Shown here one piece after another: positions 22,532 to 29,827 of a stretch of DNA of 46,586 nt. The stretch's first letter is position 1; every line of letters begins with the position of its first letter. Source of the stretch: Dehalococcoidia bacterium. GTDB taxonomy: Bacteria > Chloroflexota > Dehalococcoidia > CAUJGQ01. Made by a program: the position numbers and the translations under genes. The DNA is taken from assembly GCA_035310145.1 (NCBI GenBank), contig DATGEL010000035.1, positions 1-46,586 on the forward strand. The letters are read 5' to 3'. The notes under the pieces are model-generated. The model was not told the origin of the DNA and did not search any database. It saw only the letters and a program-made list of their open reading frames with translations.

Positions 22532-23299
22532 ATGAAAGAGGTCTTCCTCTTCCTCTCGGTCGGCCTGGCGAGCGCGGTAGAGTTCGTCGAGGCGCTGACG
22601 ATCGTGCTGGCGGTCGGGCTCACGCGGCAGTGGCGCAGCACGCTGATCGGCGTGGCGGCGGCGGCGGCGGCGCTGGGCGTGGGCGTCGCGATCTTCGGCG
22701 CGGCGCTCGTCGCCTTCGTGCCGATCGACGCGTTGCGCCTCGTCGTCGGCGGCTTCCTGCTCGTTTTCGGTCTGCAGTGGGTGCGCAAGGCCGTGCTGCG
22801 GGCGGCGGGGCGCAAGGCGCCGCACGACGAAGACAAGATCTTCGCCCGGGAGCGCGAGGAGGCGGCGCAGCACGCGGTCGTGGCGCAGGGCATGGACTGG
22901 TACGCCTTCACCGTCTCGTTCAAAGGCGTCTTCCTGGAAGGCGCGGAGGTGGCCTTCATCGTGGTGACCTTCGGCACAAACGCGAAGAACATCCCGCTGG
23001 CCGCGCTGGGGGCGCTGGTGGCCGCCGTGCTGGTGATCGGCGCCGGGGTGCTGCTGCACCGGCCACTCTCTGCCGTGCCGGAGAACACGCTCAAGTTTGC
23101 CGTCGGGCTGATGCTGACGACGTTTGGCGCCTTCTGGGCGGGCGAGGGGCTCGGCGTCTCCTGGCCGGGAGAGGACCTGGCGATCCTCGGCCTGCTCGCG
23201 ATCTTCGTCGCCGCCTCGTGGTTTGCCGTCTGGGCGGTGCGCCCGCGGCCCGTGAAGACGCCGGCACCGGCGCAGTTGCGCCCGCACCCGGGAGACTAG
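22532..23299 (+). CDS. COG4280-type polytopic membrane protein (putative transporter)
   Basis: The 255 residues carry about six to seven membrane helices in two related halves. The first half has SAVEFVEALTIVLAVG and ends GFLLVFGLQWVRKAVLR; the second has FKGVFLEGAEVAFIVVTFG. Acidic residues buried in helices (EFVEA, LEGAE) recall the ExGD-type motifs of GDT1 cation exchangers and the FTR1/LysE-like folds, so ion transport is plausible, though unproven. Between the halves is a charged loop (DEDKIFAREREEAAQH). The start is fixed by homology-like N-terminus MKEVFLFLSVGLASAV. It is followed after five bases by another membrane gene and is preceded by the CACCTGT array. Confidence 0.75.
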   Translation: MKEVFLFLSVGLASAVEFVEALTIVLAVGLTRQWRSTLIGVAAAAAALGVGVAIFGAALVAFVPIDALRLVVGGFLLVFGLQWVRKAVLRAAGRKAPHDEDKIFAREREEAAQHAVVAQGMDWYAFTVSFKGVFLEGAEVAFIVVTFGTNAKNIPLAALGALVAAVLVIGAGVLLHRPLSAVPENTLKFAVGLMLTTFGAFWAGEGLGVSWPGEDLAILGLLAIFVAASWFAVWAVRPRPVKTPAPAQLRPHPGD

Positions 23300-23304
23300 C
23301 GGCG

Positions 23305-23514
23305 ATGCGCTACGTCGAGGCGTTCTTCCGCTTCTGGTACGACTTCCTGATCGGCGACGACTGGCGCATCGCCGCCGGCGTCGTGATTGTGCTGCTGCTC
23401 ACGGCCGCGGTGGTGCATGGCGTCTCGGCGCGGGCCGCGGGCGCGATCGTGCTGGCCGGCGTGCTGCTCGTCGAAGGCTACGCGCTGTGGAAGGCGGTCA
23501 GAGCAGGGGCCTGA
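23305..23514 (+). CDS. Small membrane protein partnered with the COG4280-type gene
   Basis: The 69 residues read MRYVEAFFRFWYDFLIGDDW, then two hydrophobic segments (AAGVVIVLLLTAAVVHG, about 23-39, and AGAIVLAGVLLVEGYALW, about 45-62). It begins five bases after the upstream stop, with GGGAG at about eleven bases inside that gene's end, so translation is probably coupled. The amphipathic, aromatic N-terminus with GDDW is a striking feature. It may be a subunit of the transporter-like protein; no known family name is offered. Confidence 0.65.
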   Translation: MRYVEAFFRFWYDFLIGDDWRIAAGVVIVLLLTAAVVHGVSARAAGAIVLAGVLLVEGYALWKAVRAGA

Positions 23515-23540
23515 CCCCGCCCTGCCTACCCCCGCCGTGG

Positions 23541-23725
23541 GCCTGTCCCTCCCTCGCGCAGGCGCTCGGATTCCCTTCCCGACTCGGGAAGGGCGGGCTT
23601 CGAGGTGTCCCGGCGTCCGGCGGACAACCCTTCCTCATGTGACATGATGTGACTGACATGATGCGACTCTCATGATGTGACATGAGGGGAAGGGACAGGT
23701 TTCGCCTGCGAAACCACGGCCAGGC
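23541..23725. repeat. Dispersed two-hairpin palindromic element, copy B
   Basis: This copy is homologous to 12253-12426. It shares CGGACAACC, then a 31-base block (23686-23716, one mismatch to 12387-12417) that ends in GGTTTCGC-CT-GCGAAACC. Here the first hairpin is the simple CCCTTCCCGACTCGGGAAGGG stem (in halves CCCTTCC/GGAAGGG), while the CATG-type repeats lie in the second hairpin (23635-23688). The loops are therefore exchanged relative to copy A. It lies 26 bases after the upstream stop and before the sigma gene. Confidence 0.75.
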
Positions 23726-23752
23726 GCGGCGAGGCCGTTGCAAGCTCGCTGC

Positions 23753-23758
23753 TATACT
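23753..23758 (+). promoter_or_regulatory. TATACT box before the sigma gene
   Basis: TATACT lies about 50 bases before the chosen start and just past repeat copy B. No -35 of sigma-70 type is clear, and an ECF-type promoter of its own is possible. The same TATACT is found before the genes at 5067 and 40534. Confidence 0.3.
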
Positions 23759-23810
23759 TGCGCCGGCGACGCTGATCCGCGCGGCCGCGCCCGTCGTACT
23801 ACCTGTTGCA

Positions 23811-24389
23811 GTGCAGACCGTGCAAGTTGAACGCAGCGACGAAGATCTGGTGGCAGCGCTCGCGGATCGGGATGCCACTGCCCTCGAGGCGCTGTACGAG
23901 CGGTACGGCCGGCTGGCGTTTTCGCTCGCGGTGCGCATCATCGGCGCGCCGGAGACGGCCGAGGAGATCGTCCAGGAGGCGTTCCTCTCGATCTGGCGCG
24001 GCGCCGCCACCTACCAGCCAGGGCGCGCGGCCGTGCGCACCTGGCTGCTGAGCATTACCCACCACCGGTCGGTAGACGCCGTGCGGCGGCGCTCGGCCAG
24101 GGTGCAAACGGCTCCCCTGGAGGACCAGGCGCAGTTCGCGGGAGTGCAGGACGTGTGGTCCGACGTGAACGCCTCGCTGCTGCGCGACGAGGTCCGCTCC
24201 GCGTTGGCGCAACTGCCCGCGGAGCAGCGTCAGAGCATCGAGCTGGCATATTTCGGTGGGCTGACCTATCCCGAGATCGCCGAGAAGCTTGGCCTGCCGC
24301 TGGGAACGGTGAAGAGCCGCCTGCGCCTCGGGCTGCAAAAGCTGCAGGGGTTGCTGGAGAATCCGAATCTGCGCGCCGACCCGCGCTGA
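23811..24389 (+). CDS. ECF sigma factor (SigK/RpoE type)
   Basis: The 192 residues are a canonical ECF factor. Region 2 (about 22-90) contains ALYERYGRLAFSLAVRIIG, AEEIVQEAFLSIWR and VRTWLLSITHHRSVDAVRRR. Region 4 (about 130-180) contains LPAEQRQSIELAYFGGLTYP, EIAEKLGLPLGTVKSRLRLG. The start is uncertain: GTG 23811 and GTG 23820 both leave a complete region 2, and no ribosome binding site decides; the frame is open further upstream into the repeat element but without family resemblance. It pairs with the RskA-type anti-sigma factor that follows. The start lies shortly after palindromic repeat B, which may affect its expression. Confidence 0.85.
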   Translation: MQTVQVERSDEDLVAALADRDATALEALYERYGRLAFSLAVRIIGAPETAEEIVQEAFLSIWRGAATYQPGRAAVRTWLLSITHHRSVDAVRRRSARVQTAPLEDQAQFAGVQDVWSDVNASLLRDEVRSALAQLPAEQRQSIELAYFGGLTYPEIAEKLGLPLGTVKSRLRLGLQKLQGLLENPNLRADPR

Positions 24390-24431
24390 GACAGCCGGGT
24401 GCCAGAGGGGGAAGGAACGAGTAAGACGGGC

Positions 24432-25253
24432 ATGGATTGCAGCGAGGTCGATGAGCTGGCCGGCGCGATCGCCCTCGGCGCCCTGCCGCCCGAAGAGGCG
24501 CGCCGGGTCGAGGAGCACCTGTCGTCGTGTCAGCGCGACCACGGCAGCCTGCTGGAACTGCGGCAGGTCGCCGCCTTGCTGCCCTTTGCCGTCGATGCGA
24601 TCGAGCCGCCGCCTCGCCTCAAGCAGAACCTGATCGCCGCCGCGTTGAACGACGGTGCTGCCGCCGGCGCCGCTCCGTCGGCCGACGGCCAGCCGCGGCT
24701 GCGAATCGTGCCGCACGTGGACGAGCGGCAAGCGCCGGCGTCCGCTCCTGCGCCGCCTGTACCGGCGAGGGCGACGCCTGCTCGACCTTCCCGCTTCTGG
24801 CGGCAGCCGGGCGTCTGGGCGGCAGCGGCCGCGCTGCTGATCGCCGTCGGCCTCGGCGCCTGGAACGTCTCGCTGCAGCGGCGGCTTAACGACCGGGACG
24901 CGGCGAACCACCGCCAGGCGCAGGCTCTGACGGTGCTGGCCGCGGCGGCGCACGTGACGCCGCTCAGCGGCAGCGGCGGCCTGCAACTGGCCTTCGCCGC
25001 GGCGCCGGACGGGACCGGCCACCTGGTGCTGACGCACGTGCCCGCCGCGCCCGCGGGCAAGATCTACCAGGCGTGGTTCATCCGCGAGGGCAAGCCGGTG
25101 AGCGCCGGCGTATTCAACGGCGACGGCGTCTCCGTCGTGCCGCTGCAGGGCAGCTCCGCCGGCGCACAGATCGTCGCGGTCACGCTCGAACCGGCCGGCG
25201 GCAGTCTGCAGCCCAGCGGCCAGCCGATCGAGGCGGCCACATTGGGGTCATAG
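24432..25253 (+). CDS. RskA-type membrane anti-sigma factor
   Basis: The protein has 273 residues. The N-terminal anti-sigma domain (about 1-65) has ELAGAIALGALPPEEARRVE and EEHLSSCQRDH, where the usual HxxxCxxC reads H-x3-C-x3-H. Then come a Pro/Ala linker, one membrane helix (about 125-143, VWAAAAALLIAVGLGAWNV) and an extracellular RskA domain (about 180-270) with TGHLVLTHVPAAPAGKIYQA, WFIREGKPVSAGVF and VAVTLEPAGGS. RskA proteins release their sigma factor after regulated proteolysis. The ATG at 24432 is preferred; GTG 24399 would add 11 residues. It is co-transcribed with the ECF gene (42 bases apart) and converges on the carboxylase gene. Confidence 0.85.
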   Translation: MDCSEVDELAGAIALGALPPEEARRVEEHLSSCQRDHGSLLELRQVAALLPFAVDAIEPPPRLKQNLIAAALNDGAAAGAAPSADGQPRLRIVPHVDERQAPASAPAPPVPARATPARPSRFWRQPGVWAAAAALLIAVGLGAWNVSLQRRLNDRDAANHRQAQALTVLAAAAHVTPLSGSGGLQLAFAAAPDGTGHLVLTHVPAAPAGKIYQAWFIREGKPVSAGVFNGDGVSVVPLQGSSAGAQIVAVTLEPAGGSLQPSGQPIEAATLGS

Positions 25254-25278
25254 CTCGGACTCACCACAAGGCTCCGGC

Positions 25279-28200
25279 CTACCAGGCGTCGATCGCCGGG
25301 CGCCGCTTACCGGTGGGGCGTGGCGACGGGCGGAAGGAACGCAACAGGCTCGCCAGCCAGAAGCGCGAGTCCGCCGGGTCGATCGCGTCATCGATGGCGA
25401 AGTGCGAGGCGTTGTTCAGCGCCCTGGCGCCGTTGTAGGCCCGCGCGACCATCTCGTCGTAGCGCCGCTTGCGCTCGGCGGGATCCTCGATCGCCTCCAG
25501 CTCGCCGCGGAAGCCGAGCTTGACCGCGCCCTCGATGCCCATGCCGTAGAACTCGCCCGTCGGCCAGGCGACGCTGAAGACGGGGGTCTTGTAGGAGCCG
25601 CCGGCCATGGCGATCGCGCCGAGGCCGTAGGCCTTGCGAAGCACGATCGTGAAGAACGGCACCGAGAGGTTGGCGCCGATCAGGAACATGCGGCTCGAGT
25701 GGCGCACGAGCGCGGTGCGCTCGATCTCCGGCCCGACCATGATGCCGGGCGTGTCGCAGAGGAAGAGCAAGGGAATGTCAAACGCGTCGCAGAGCTGCAT
25801 GAAGCGGGCGCCCTTGTCGGCGCCGTCGGAGTCGATCGCGCCGCCGAGATGCATGGGGTTGTTGGCGATCACGCCGACCGATCGCCCTTCAACGCGGATA
25901 AGCGCCGTGATCATGCCGACGCCGAAGCGCGGCCGCAGCTCCAGCACCGTGCCCGTATCGGCCAGCGTTTCGATCACCTCGCGCACGTTGTAGACACGCA
26001 GCCGGTTCTCCGGCACGATGCGGCGCATCAGGCGCTGGTCGGGACACTCCCAGGAGTCGAGCGGTCCCTGGAAGTAGGCGAGATACCGCTTCGCGACCTG
26101 CACGGCCTCGGCCTCGTCGGCCACGGCGAGGTCCACCACGCCGCTGGGCACCTGCACCGACATCGGCCCGATCTCTTCCGGCGCGTAGACGCCGAGGCCG
26201 CCGCCCTCGATCATCGCCGGGCCGCCCATGCCGATGTTCGAGTTGGCCGTGGCGATGATCACGTCGCAGCAGCCCAGCAGCGAGGCGTTGCCGGCGAAGC
26301 AGCGGCCGGAGGTGATGCCGATCATCGGCACCAGGCCGCTGAGCTGGGCGAAGCGGGCGAAGGTGCGCTGACCGCTGCCGCCGGTGTTGTCCGTGTCGCC
26401 GGGCCGGCCGCCGCCGCCCTCGGCGAAGAGGATCATCGGCATGCGGCCGTGCTCGGCGATGTCGATCATGCGGTCGGTCTTGCGGTGGTTCTGCCCGCCC
26501 TGCGTGCCGGCGAAGACGGTGTAGTCGTAAGCCATCACGGCGCAGCGCGAGGCTGGCTCCTCGAACAGGTCGCCGTTGACGCGGCCGACGCCGGTGATCA
26601 GGCCATCGGCCGGGCTCTTGACGATCAGCTCCTCCAGCGAGCGGCGGCTGCGCTGCGCGGCGAGCACCAGCGGGCCGTACTCCACGAAGCTGCCCCGATC
26701 GCAGAGATCCTCGACGTTCTCGCGCGCCGTGCGCTGGCGCGTCGCCCGCCGCCGGGCCACGGCCTCCGGCCGCGCCGCGTCGCGCGTCAGCGCCTGGCGG
26801 TCGAGCACCTCGCGCAGGTCCGGGCGAATCTCGTCCAGGTCGACGGCTTCGGCGGCCGACGCCTCGTCGCCTTCGACCTCGCTCTCCTCAATGAAAAGCA
26901 GCGGCTGATCGGCGTAGAGCGTGTCGCCCACGGCCACGGCGACGCTGCGCACCAAGCCGCCGGCCACGGCCTTGATCTCGTGCTCCATCTTCATCGATTC
27001 CATGATCACCAGCGTCTGGCCGGCGCGAACGGTGTCGCCCGCCAGCACCTCGATCGCGACCACGGTGCCCTGCAGCGGCGTGATCACGGCGGCGGCGCCG
27101 CTGGCGTCGCGTTCGCCGGCGGCAACCCCGCCATCGCCGCCGCGATCGGCCACAGCCGCCGCCTTACCGTAGGCGAGCACCGCCAGCGGATCGTCGGAGG
27201 CGAGGCGGACGCCCGCGCGGCCGGCCGCCGCGCCGTTGGCGGCAGTCGCGGGCACGGCCGGCTCGACATAGCGGCGCTGCTGCTCGGCCGTCGCCGCGCC
27301 GGCGAGCGCAGCAAGATGGTCGTCGATGAAGCGCGTGGAAAGGCGCCCTTCGCGGAAGGCGGGCTGCGCCAGCACGCCGCGCAAGAAGGGGATGTTGGTC
27401 GGGACGCCGTCGACGCGGAACTCGCTGAGGGCGCGGTCGCAGCGGTTCACCGCGTCAAGAAAGCGCTGCTGAGTGCTGTGGGCGATGACTTTGGCCAGCA
27501 GCGAGTCGAAGCGCGGGCTGGTCCGATACCCGGCGTAGCCGAAGGTATCGACGCGGATGCCGGGGCCGTTTGGCGGGTCGAAGGCGGCGAGCGCGCCGCC
27601 GGAGGGCAGCGTCTCGCCGCTCGCGCTCATCGTCTCCATATTGACGCGCGCCTGGATGGCGAAGCCATGCGGAGCCGGCACGTCTTCCTGGCGCATGCCC
27701 AGCGCCGCCAGCGTGCCGCCGGCCGCTAGCTCGAGCTGCAGCCGCACCAGGTCGACGCCCGTCACCTCTTCCGTAACCGTATGCTCGACCTGCAGGCGCG
27801 GGTTGGCCTCGATGAAGGCGAAGGGCGCCGCATCGTCGTCACGGCTCGCGTCGGCGAGGAACTCGAAGGTGCCGATGTTGTCGTAGCGCACGCTCCGCGC
27901 CAGCGCGACAGCGGCGGCGATGATGCGCTCGCGCTGGCCGGCGGGCAGCCCGGGCGAGGGCGCAATCTCGATCAACTTCTGGTGGCGGCGCTGGATGCTG
28001 CAGTCGCGCTCGCCGAAGTGCGTGACGGCGCCGGAGCCGTCGCCAGCGATCTGCACCTCGATGTGGCGCGCCGTGCGCAGCAGTTGCTCGACGTAGAGCT
28101 CGCCGTTGCCGAAGGCCGTCCGCGCTTCAGAGGCGCAGCGCGCGTAGGCGTCCCCGAGCTGCTCCAGCCGCTCGACCTCGCGCATGCCGCGCCCGCCGCC

Positions 28201-28689
28201 GCCGGCCACAGCCTTGATCATCACGGCGCCGCCCTCGCCCAGCGACAGGAAGAACGTCCGCGCCTGCTCCAGGCTTGTGGGCCCGTCCGTGCCGGGCAGC
28301 ACGGGAACGCCGGCCGCGGCCGCCGCCTGGCGGGCGCGCACTTTGTCGCCGAACAGCTCGAGGATCTCGACGCGCGGGCCGATGAAGGCGATGCCCGCCT
28401 CGGCGCAGCGCCGTGCAAAGGCGGCGTTCTCACTGAGGAAGCCGTAGCCTGGATGGATCGCGTCGCAGCCGGCCTCCCTGGCGACGGCCACGATCTGCTC
28501 GGCGTCGAGATAGGCCGGGGCGCCGGCGCCGCGCAGCGGCAGGGCCGCGTCGGCCCGGCGGGTGTGCAGCGCCTCGGCGTCGTCCTCGGAGTAGACGGCG
28601 ACGGTGCGCAGGCCGAGCTCGGCGGCGGCGCGCAGCAGGCGCACGGCGATCTCGCCGCGGTTCGCAACCAGCAGAGACGTGAGCTTCAT
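25279..28689 (-). CDS. Single-chain biotin-dependent acyl-CoA carboxylase (BC-BCCP-CT fusion)
   Basis: The 1136-residue protein carries all functions of an acyl-CoA carboxylase. Biotin carboxylase is at 1-445: LVANRGEIAVRLLRAA, HPGYGFLSEN, ATP-grasp loop AGGGGRGM (162-169), EANPRLQVEHTVTE. The biotin carrier is at about 535-600 with ESMKM, biotin on K567. Carboxyltransferase is at about 640-1136, with both acyl-CoA and carboxybiotin halves (GRCFAGNASLLGCCDVIIA, GGAIDSDGADKGARF, LCDTPGIMVG). Such single-chain forms include the long-chain acyl-CoA carboxylases described in mycobacteria. Substrate length is unknown. ATG 28689 has GGAAGGA upstream. It follows fabI on the same strand, so a role in lipid precursor supply is likely. 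Confidence 0.9.
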   Translation of the reverse strand: MKLTSLLVANRGEIAVRLLRAAAELGLRTVAVYSEDDAEALHTRRADAALPLRGAGAPAYLDAEQIVAVAREAGCDAIHPGYGFLSENAAFARRCAEAGIAFIGPRVEILELFGDKVRARQAAAAAGVPVLPGTDGPTSLEQARTFFLSLGEGGAVMIKAVAGGGGRGMREVERLEQLGDAYARCASEARTAFGNGELYVEQLLRTARHIEVQIAGDGSGAVTHFGERDCSIQRRHQKLIEIAPSPGLPAGQRERIIAAAVALARSVRYDNIGTFEFLADASRDDDAAPFAFIEANPRLQVEHTVTEEVTGVDLVRLQLELAAGGTLAALGMRQEDVPAPHGFAIQARVNMETMSASGETLPSGGALAAFDPPNGPGIRVDTFGYAGYRTSPRFDSLLAKVIAHSTQQRFLDAVNRCDRALSEFRVDGVPTNIPFLRGVLAQPAFREGRLSTRFIDDHLAALAGAATAEQQRRYVEPAVPATAANGAAAGRAGVRLASDDPLAVLAYGKAAAVADRGGDGGVAAGERDASGAAAVITPLQGTVVAIEVLAGDTVRAGQTLVIMESMKMEHEIKAVAGGLVRSVAVAVGDTLYADQPLLFIEESEVEGDEASAAEAVDLDEIRPDLREVLDRQALTRDAARPEAVARRRATRQRTARENVEDLCDRGSFVEYGPLVLAAQRSRRSLEELIVKSPADGLITGVGRVNGDLFEEPASRCAVMAYDYTVFAGTQGGQNHRKTDRMIDIAEHGRMPMILFAEGGGGRPGDTDNTGGSGQRTFARFAQLSGLVPMIGITSGRCFAGNASLLGCCDVIIATANSNIGMGGPAMIEGGGLGVYAPEEIGPMSVQVPSGVVDLAVADEAEAVQVAKRYLAYFQGPLDSWECPDQRLMRRIVPENRLRVYNVREVIETLADTGTVLELRPRFGVGMITALIRVEGRSVGVIANNPMHLGGAIDSDGADKGARFMQLCDAFDIPLLFLCDTPGIMVGPEIERTALVRHSSRMFLIGANLSVPFFTIVLRKAYGLGAIAMAGGSYKTPVFSVAWPTGEFYGMGIEGAVKLGFRGELEAIEDPAERKRRYDEMVARAYNGARALNNASHFAIDDAIDPADSRFWLASLLRSFRPSPRPTGKRRPAIDAW

Positions 28690-28997
28690 GCCGTCCTTCC
28701 GTAGCCGCGCCGTGCGCCGGTCGCGGCAGCCAGCCGTCTCCGTCGCGACTTGCCATGCCGCCGCGGGGAGGATCGTGCTGCCGCCACGCTGCATGCTCGC
28801 TTCTGCCCGGACGGTATCAAGCAGGTCAGCGCCGTCGCAAGCGAGCGCGGCCGCCGACCTCGCGCCGCTGGCAAACCCCCGCTGACCCGATGCCGCCCCG
28901 GAACTTCCTCCCCAGGATCGCCCCTCTCCCTCTCTCCAGTATTGGGAGAGGGAGAGGGGCCACACAGATGAGGTGAGGGTGAGGGCCGCCCCCGCCG
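28690..28997. other. Leader/intergenic region between fabI and the carboxylase gene
   Basis: No gene is seen. At the fabI end lies a long pyrimidine/purine hairpin (separate entry). The rest, about 230 bases before the carboxylase start, shows no recognised riboswitch or clear promoter. Confidence 0.3.
28920..28960. repeat. Pyrimidine/purine hairpin, 15-bp stem
   Basis: GCCCCTCTCCCTCTC (28920-28934) pairs with GAGAGGGAGAGGGGC (28946-28960), with loop TCCAGTATTGG. GAGGTGAGGGTGAGGGC follows at once. Such CT/GA-arm hairpins are typical of dispersed intergenic repeats in GC-rich genomes. It lies 37 bases past the fabI stop and could end that transcript, though no T-run follows. Confidence 0.6.
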
Positions 28998-29807
28998 CTA
29001 CTCGCCTTCGTCCGGCCGCAGCGTGGTGCCCATGGCGTGGTAGCCGCCGTCCACGTGCAGGTTCTCGCCGGTGACGCCGCGGGAAAGATCGCTGGCGAGG
29101 AAGACGGCGGCGTCGCCGATGTCGCCCAGCTCCATGCGCCGGCCCAGGGGCGAGGCGGCGACCACGTGATGCTCCATCACCAGGTAGCCGCCGATCGCCC
29201 GCGATGAGGCGGTGCTCACCGGCCCGGCCGAGATCGCGTTGACGCGGATGTTCTGGCGGCCCAGGTCCGAGGCCAGGTACTTGACGCTCGCCTCCAGCGC
29301 CGCCTTGGCCACGCCCATCACGTTGTAGTGCGGGATCACGCGCTCGCCGCCGAGATAGGTCAGCGTGATGATGCTGCCGCCGCCGCGCGCCGCCATCAGC
29401 GGCTCGGCCGCCTGCGCCAGCGCCGTCAGCGAGTAGCAGCTCACCTGCAGCGCCGTGGCGAAGGCCTCGCGCGAGGTGTCGACGTAGCGGCCGTTCAGCG
29501 CCTCGGTGGGCGCGAAGGCCATGGCGTGTACGAGCACGTCCAGCCCGCCCAGCTCGCGCTGCACCGTCTCCATCAGCGCCTCGATCTGGCCCTCGATTTG
29601 CACGTCGAGCGGCGCCGAGCGGCAGCCGGGCAGCCCGGCGGCGAGCTTCGAGACGCTGCGCTCCGTGCGCTCGCCCTGGTAGGTAATCAGCACATCGGCG
29701 CCGGCCTCGTGCAGCGCCCGGGCGATGCCCCAGCCGAGGCTGAAGCGGTTGGTGATGGCGGCGACGACGGCCTTCTTGCCGGCGAGCATGGCGGGAGTGT
29801 CCTTCAT
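28998..29807 (-). CDS. fabI: Enoyl-[acyl-carrier-protein] reductase (NADH)
   Basis: The 269-residue FabI catalyses the last step of each fatty-acid elongation round. The cofactor segment AAITNRFSLGWGIA replaces the GxxxGxG of ordinary SDRs, as in FabI. Catalytic residues match the FabI pattern exactly: Y151 in TYLGGER, Y161 and K168 in PHYNVMGVAKAALEA, spaced ten and seven as in the E. coli enzyme. The C-terminus GVTGENLHVDGGYHAMG is typical. ATG 29807 is 20 bases after the secDF stop; ATG 29789, with AAGGA ten bases upstream, is an equally good start. Triclosan-type inhibitors act on this family. It belongs to the housekeeping run with secDF upstream. Confidence 0.92.
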   Translation of the reverse strand: MKDTPAMLAGKKAVVAAITNRFSLGWGIARALHEAGADVLITYQGERTERSVSKLAAGLPGCRSAPLDVQIEGQIEALMETVQRELGGLDVLVHAMAFAPTEALNGRYVDTSREAFATALQVSCYSLTALAQAAEPLMAARGGGSIITLTYLGGERVIPHYNVMGVAKAALEASVKYLASDLGRQNIRVNAISAGPVSTASSRAIGGYLVMEHHVVAASPLGRRMELGDIGDAAVFLASDLSRGVTGENLHVDGGYHAMGTTLRPDEGE

Positions 29808-29827
29808 TCTCGAATCTGCCCGCCGGC

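Noticed and set aside
25402-27729. Very long plus-strand open frame opposite the carboxylase
   Set aside because: It shows a low-complexity composition and no motif; the minus-strand carboxylase is unmistakable.
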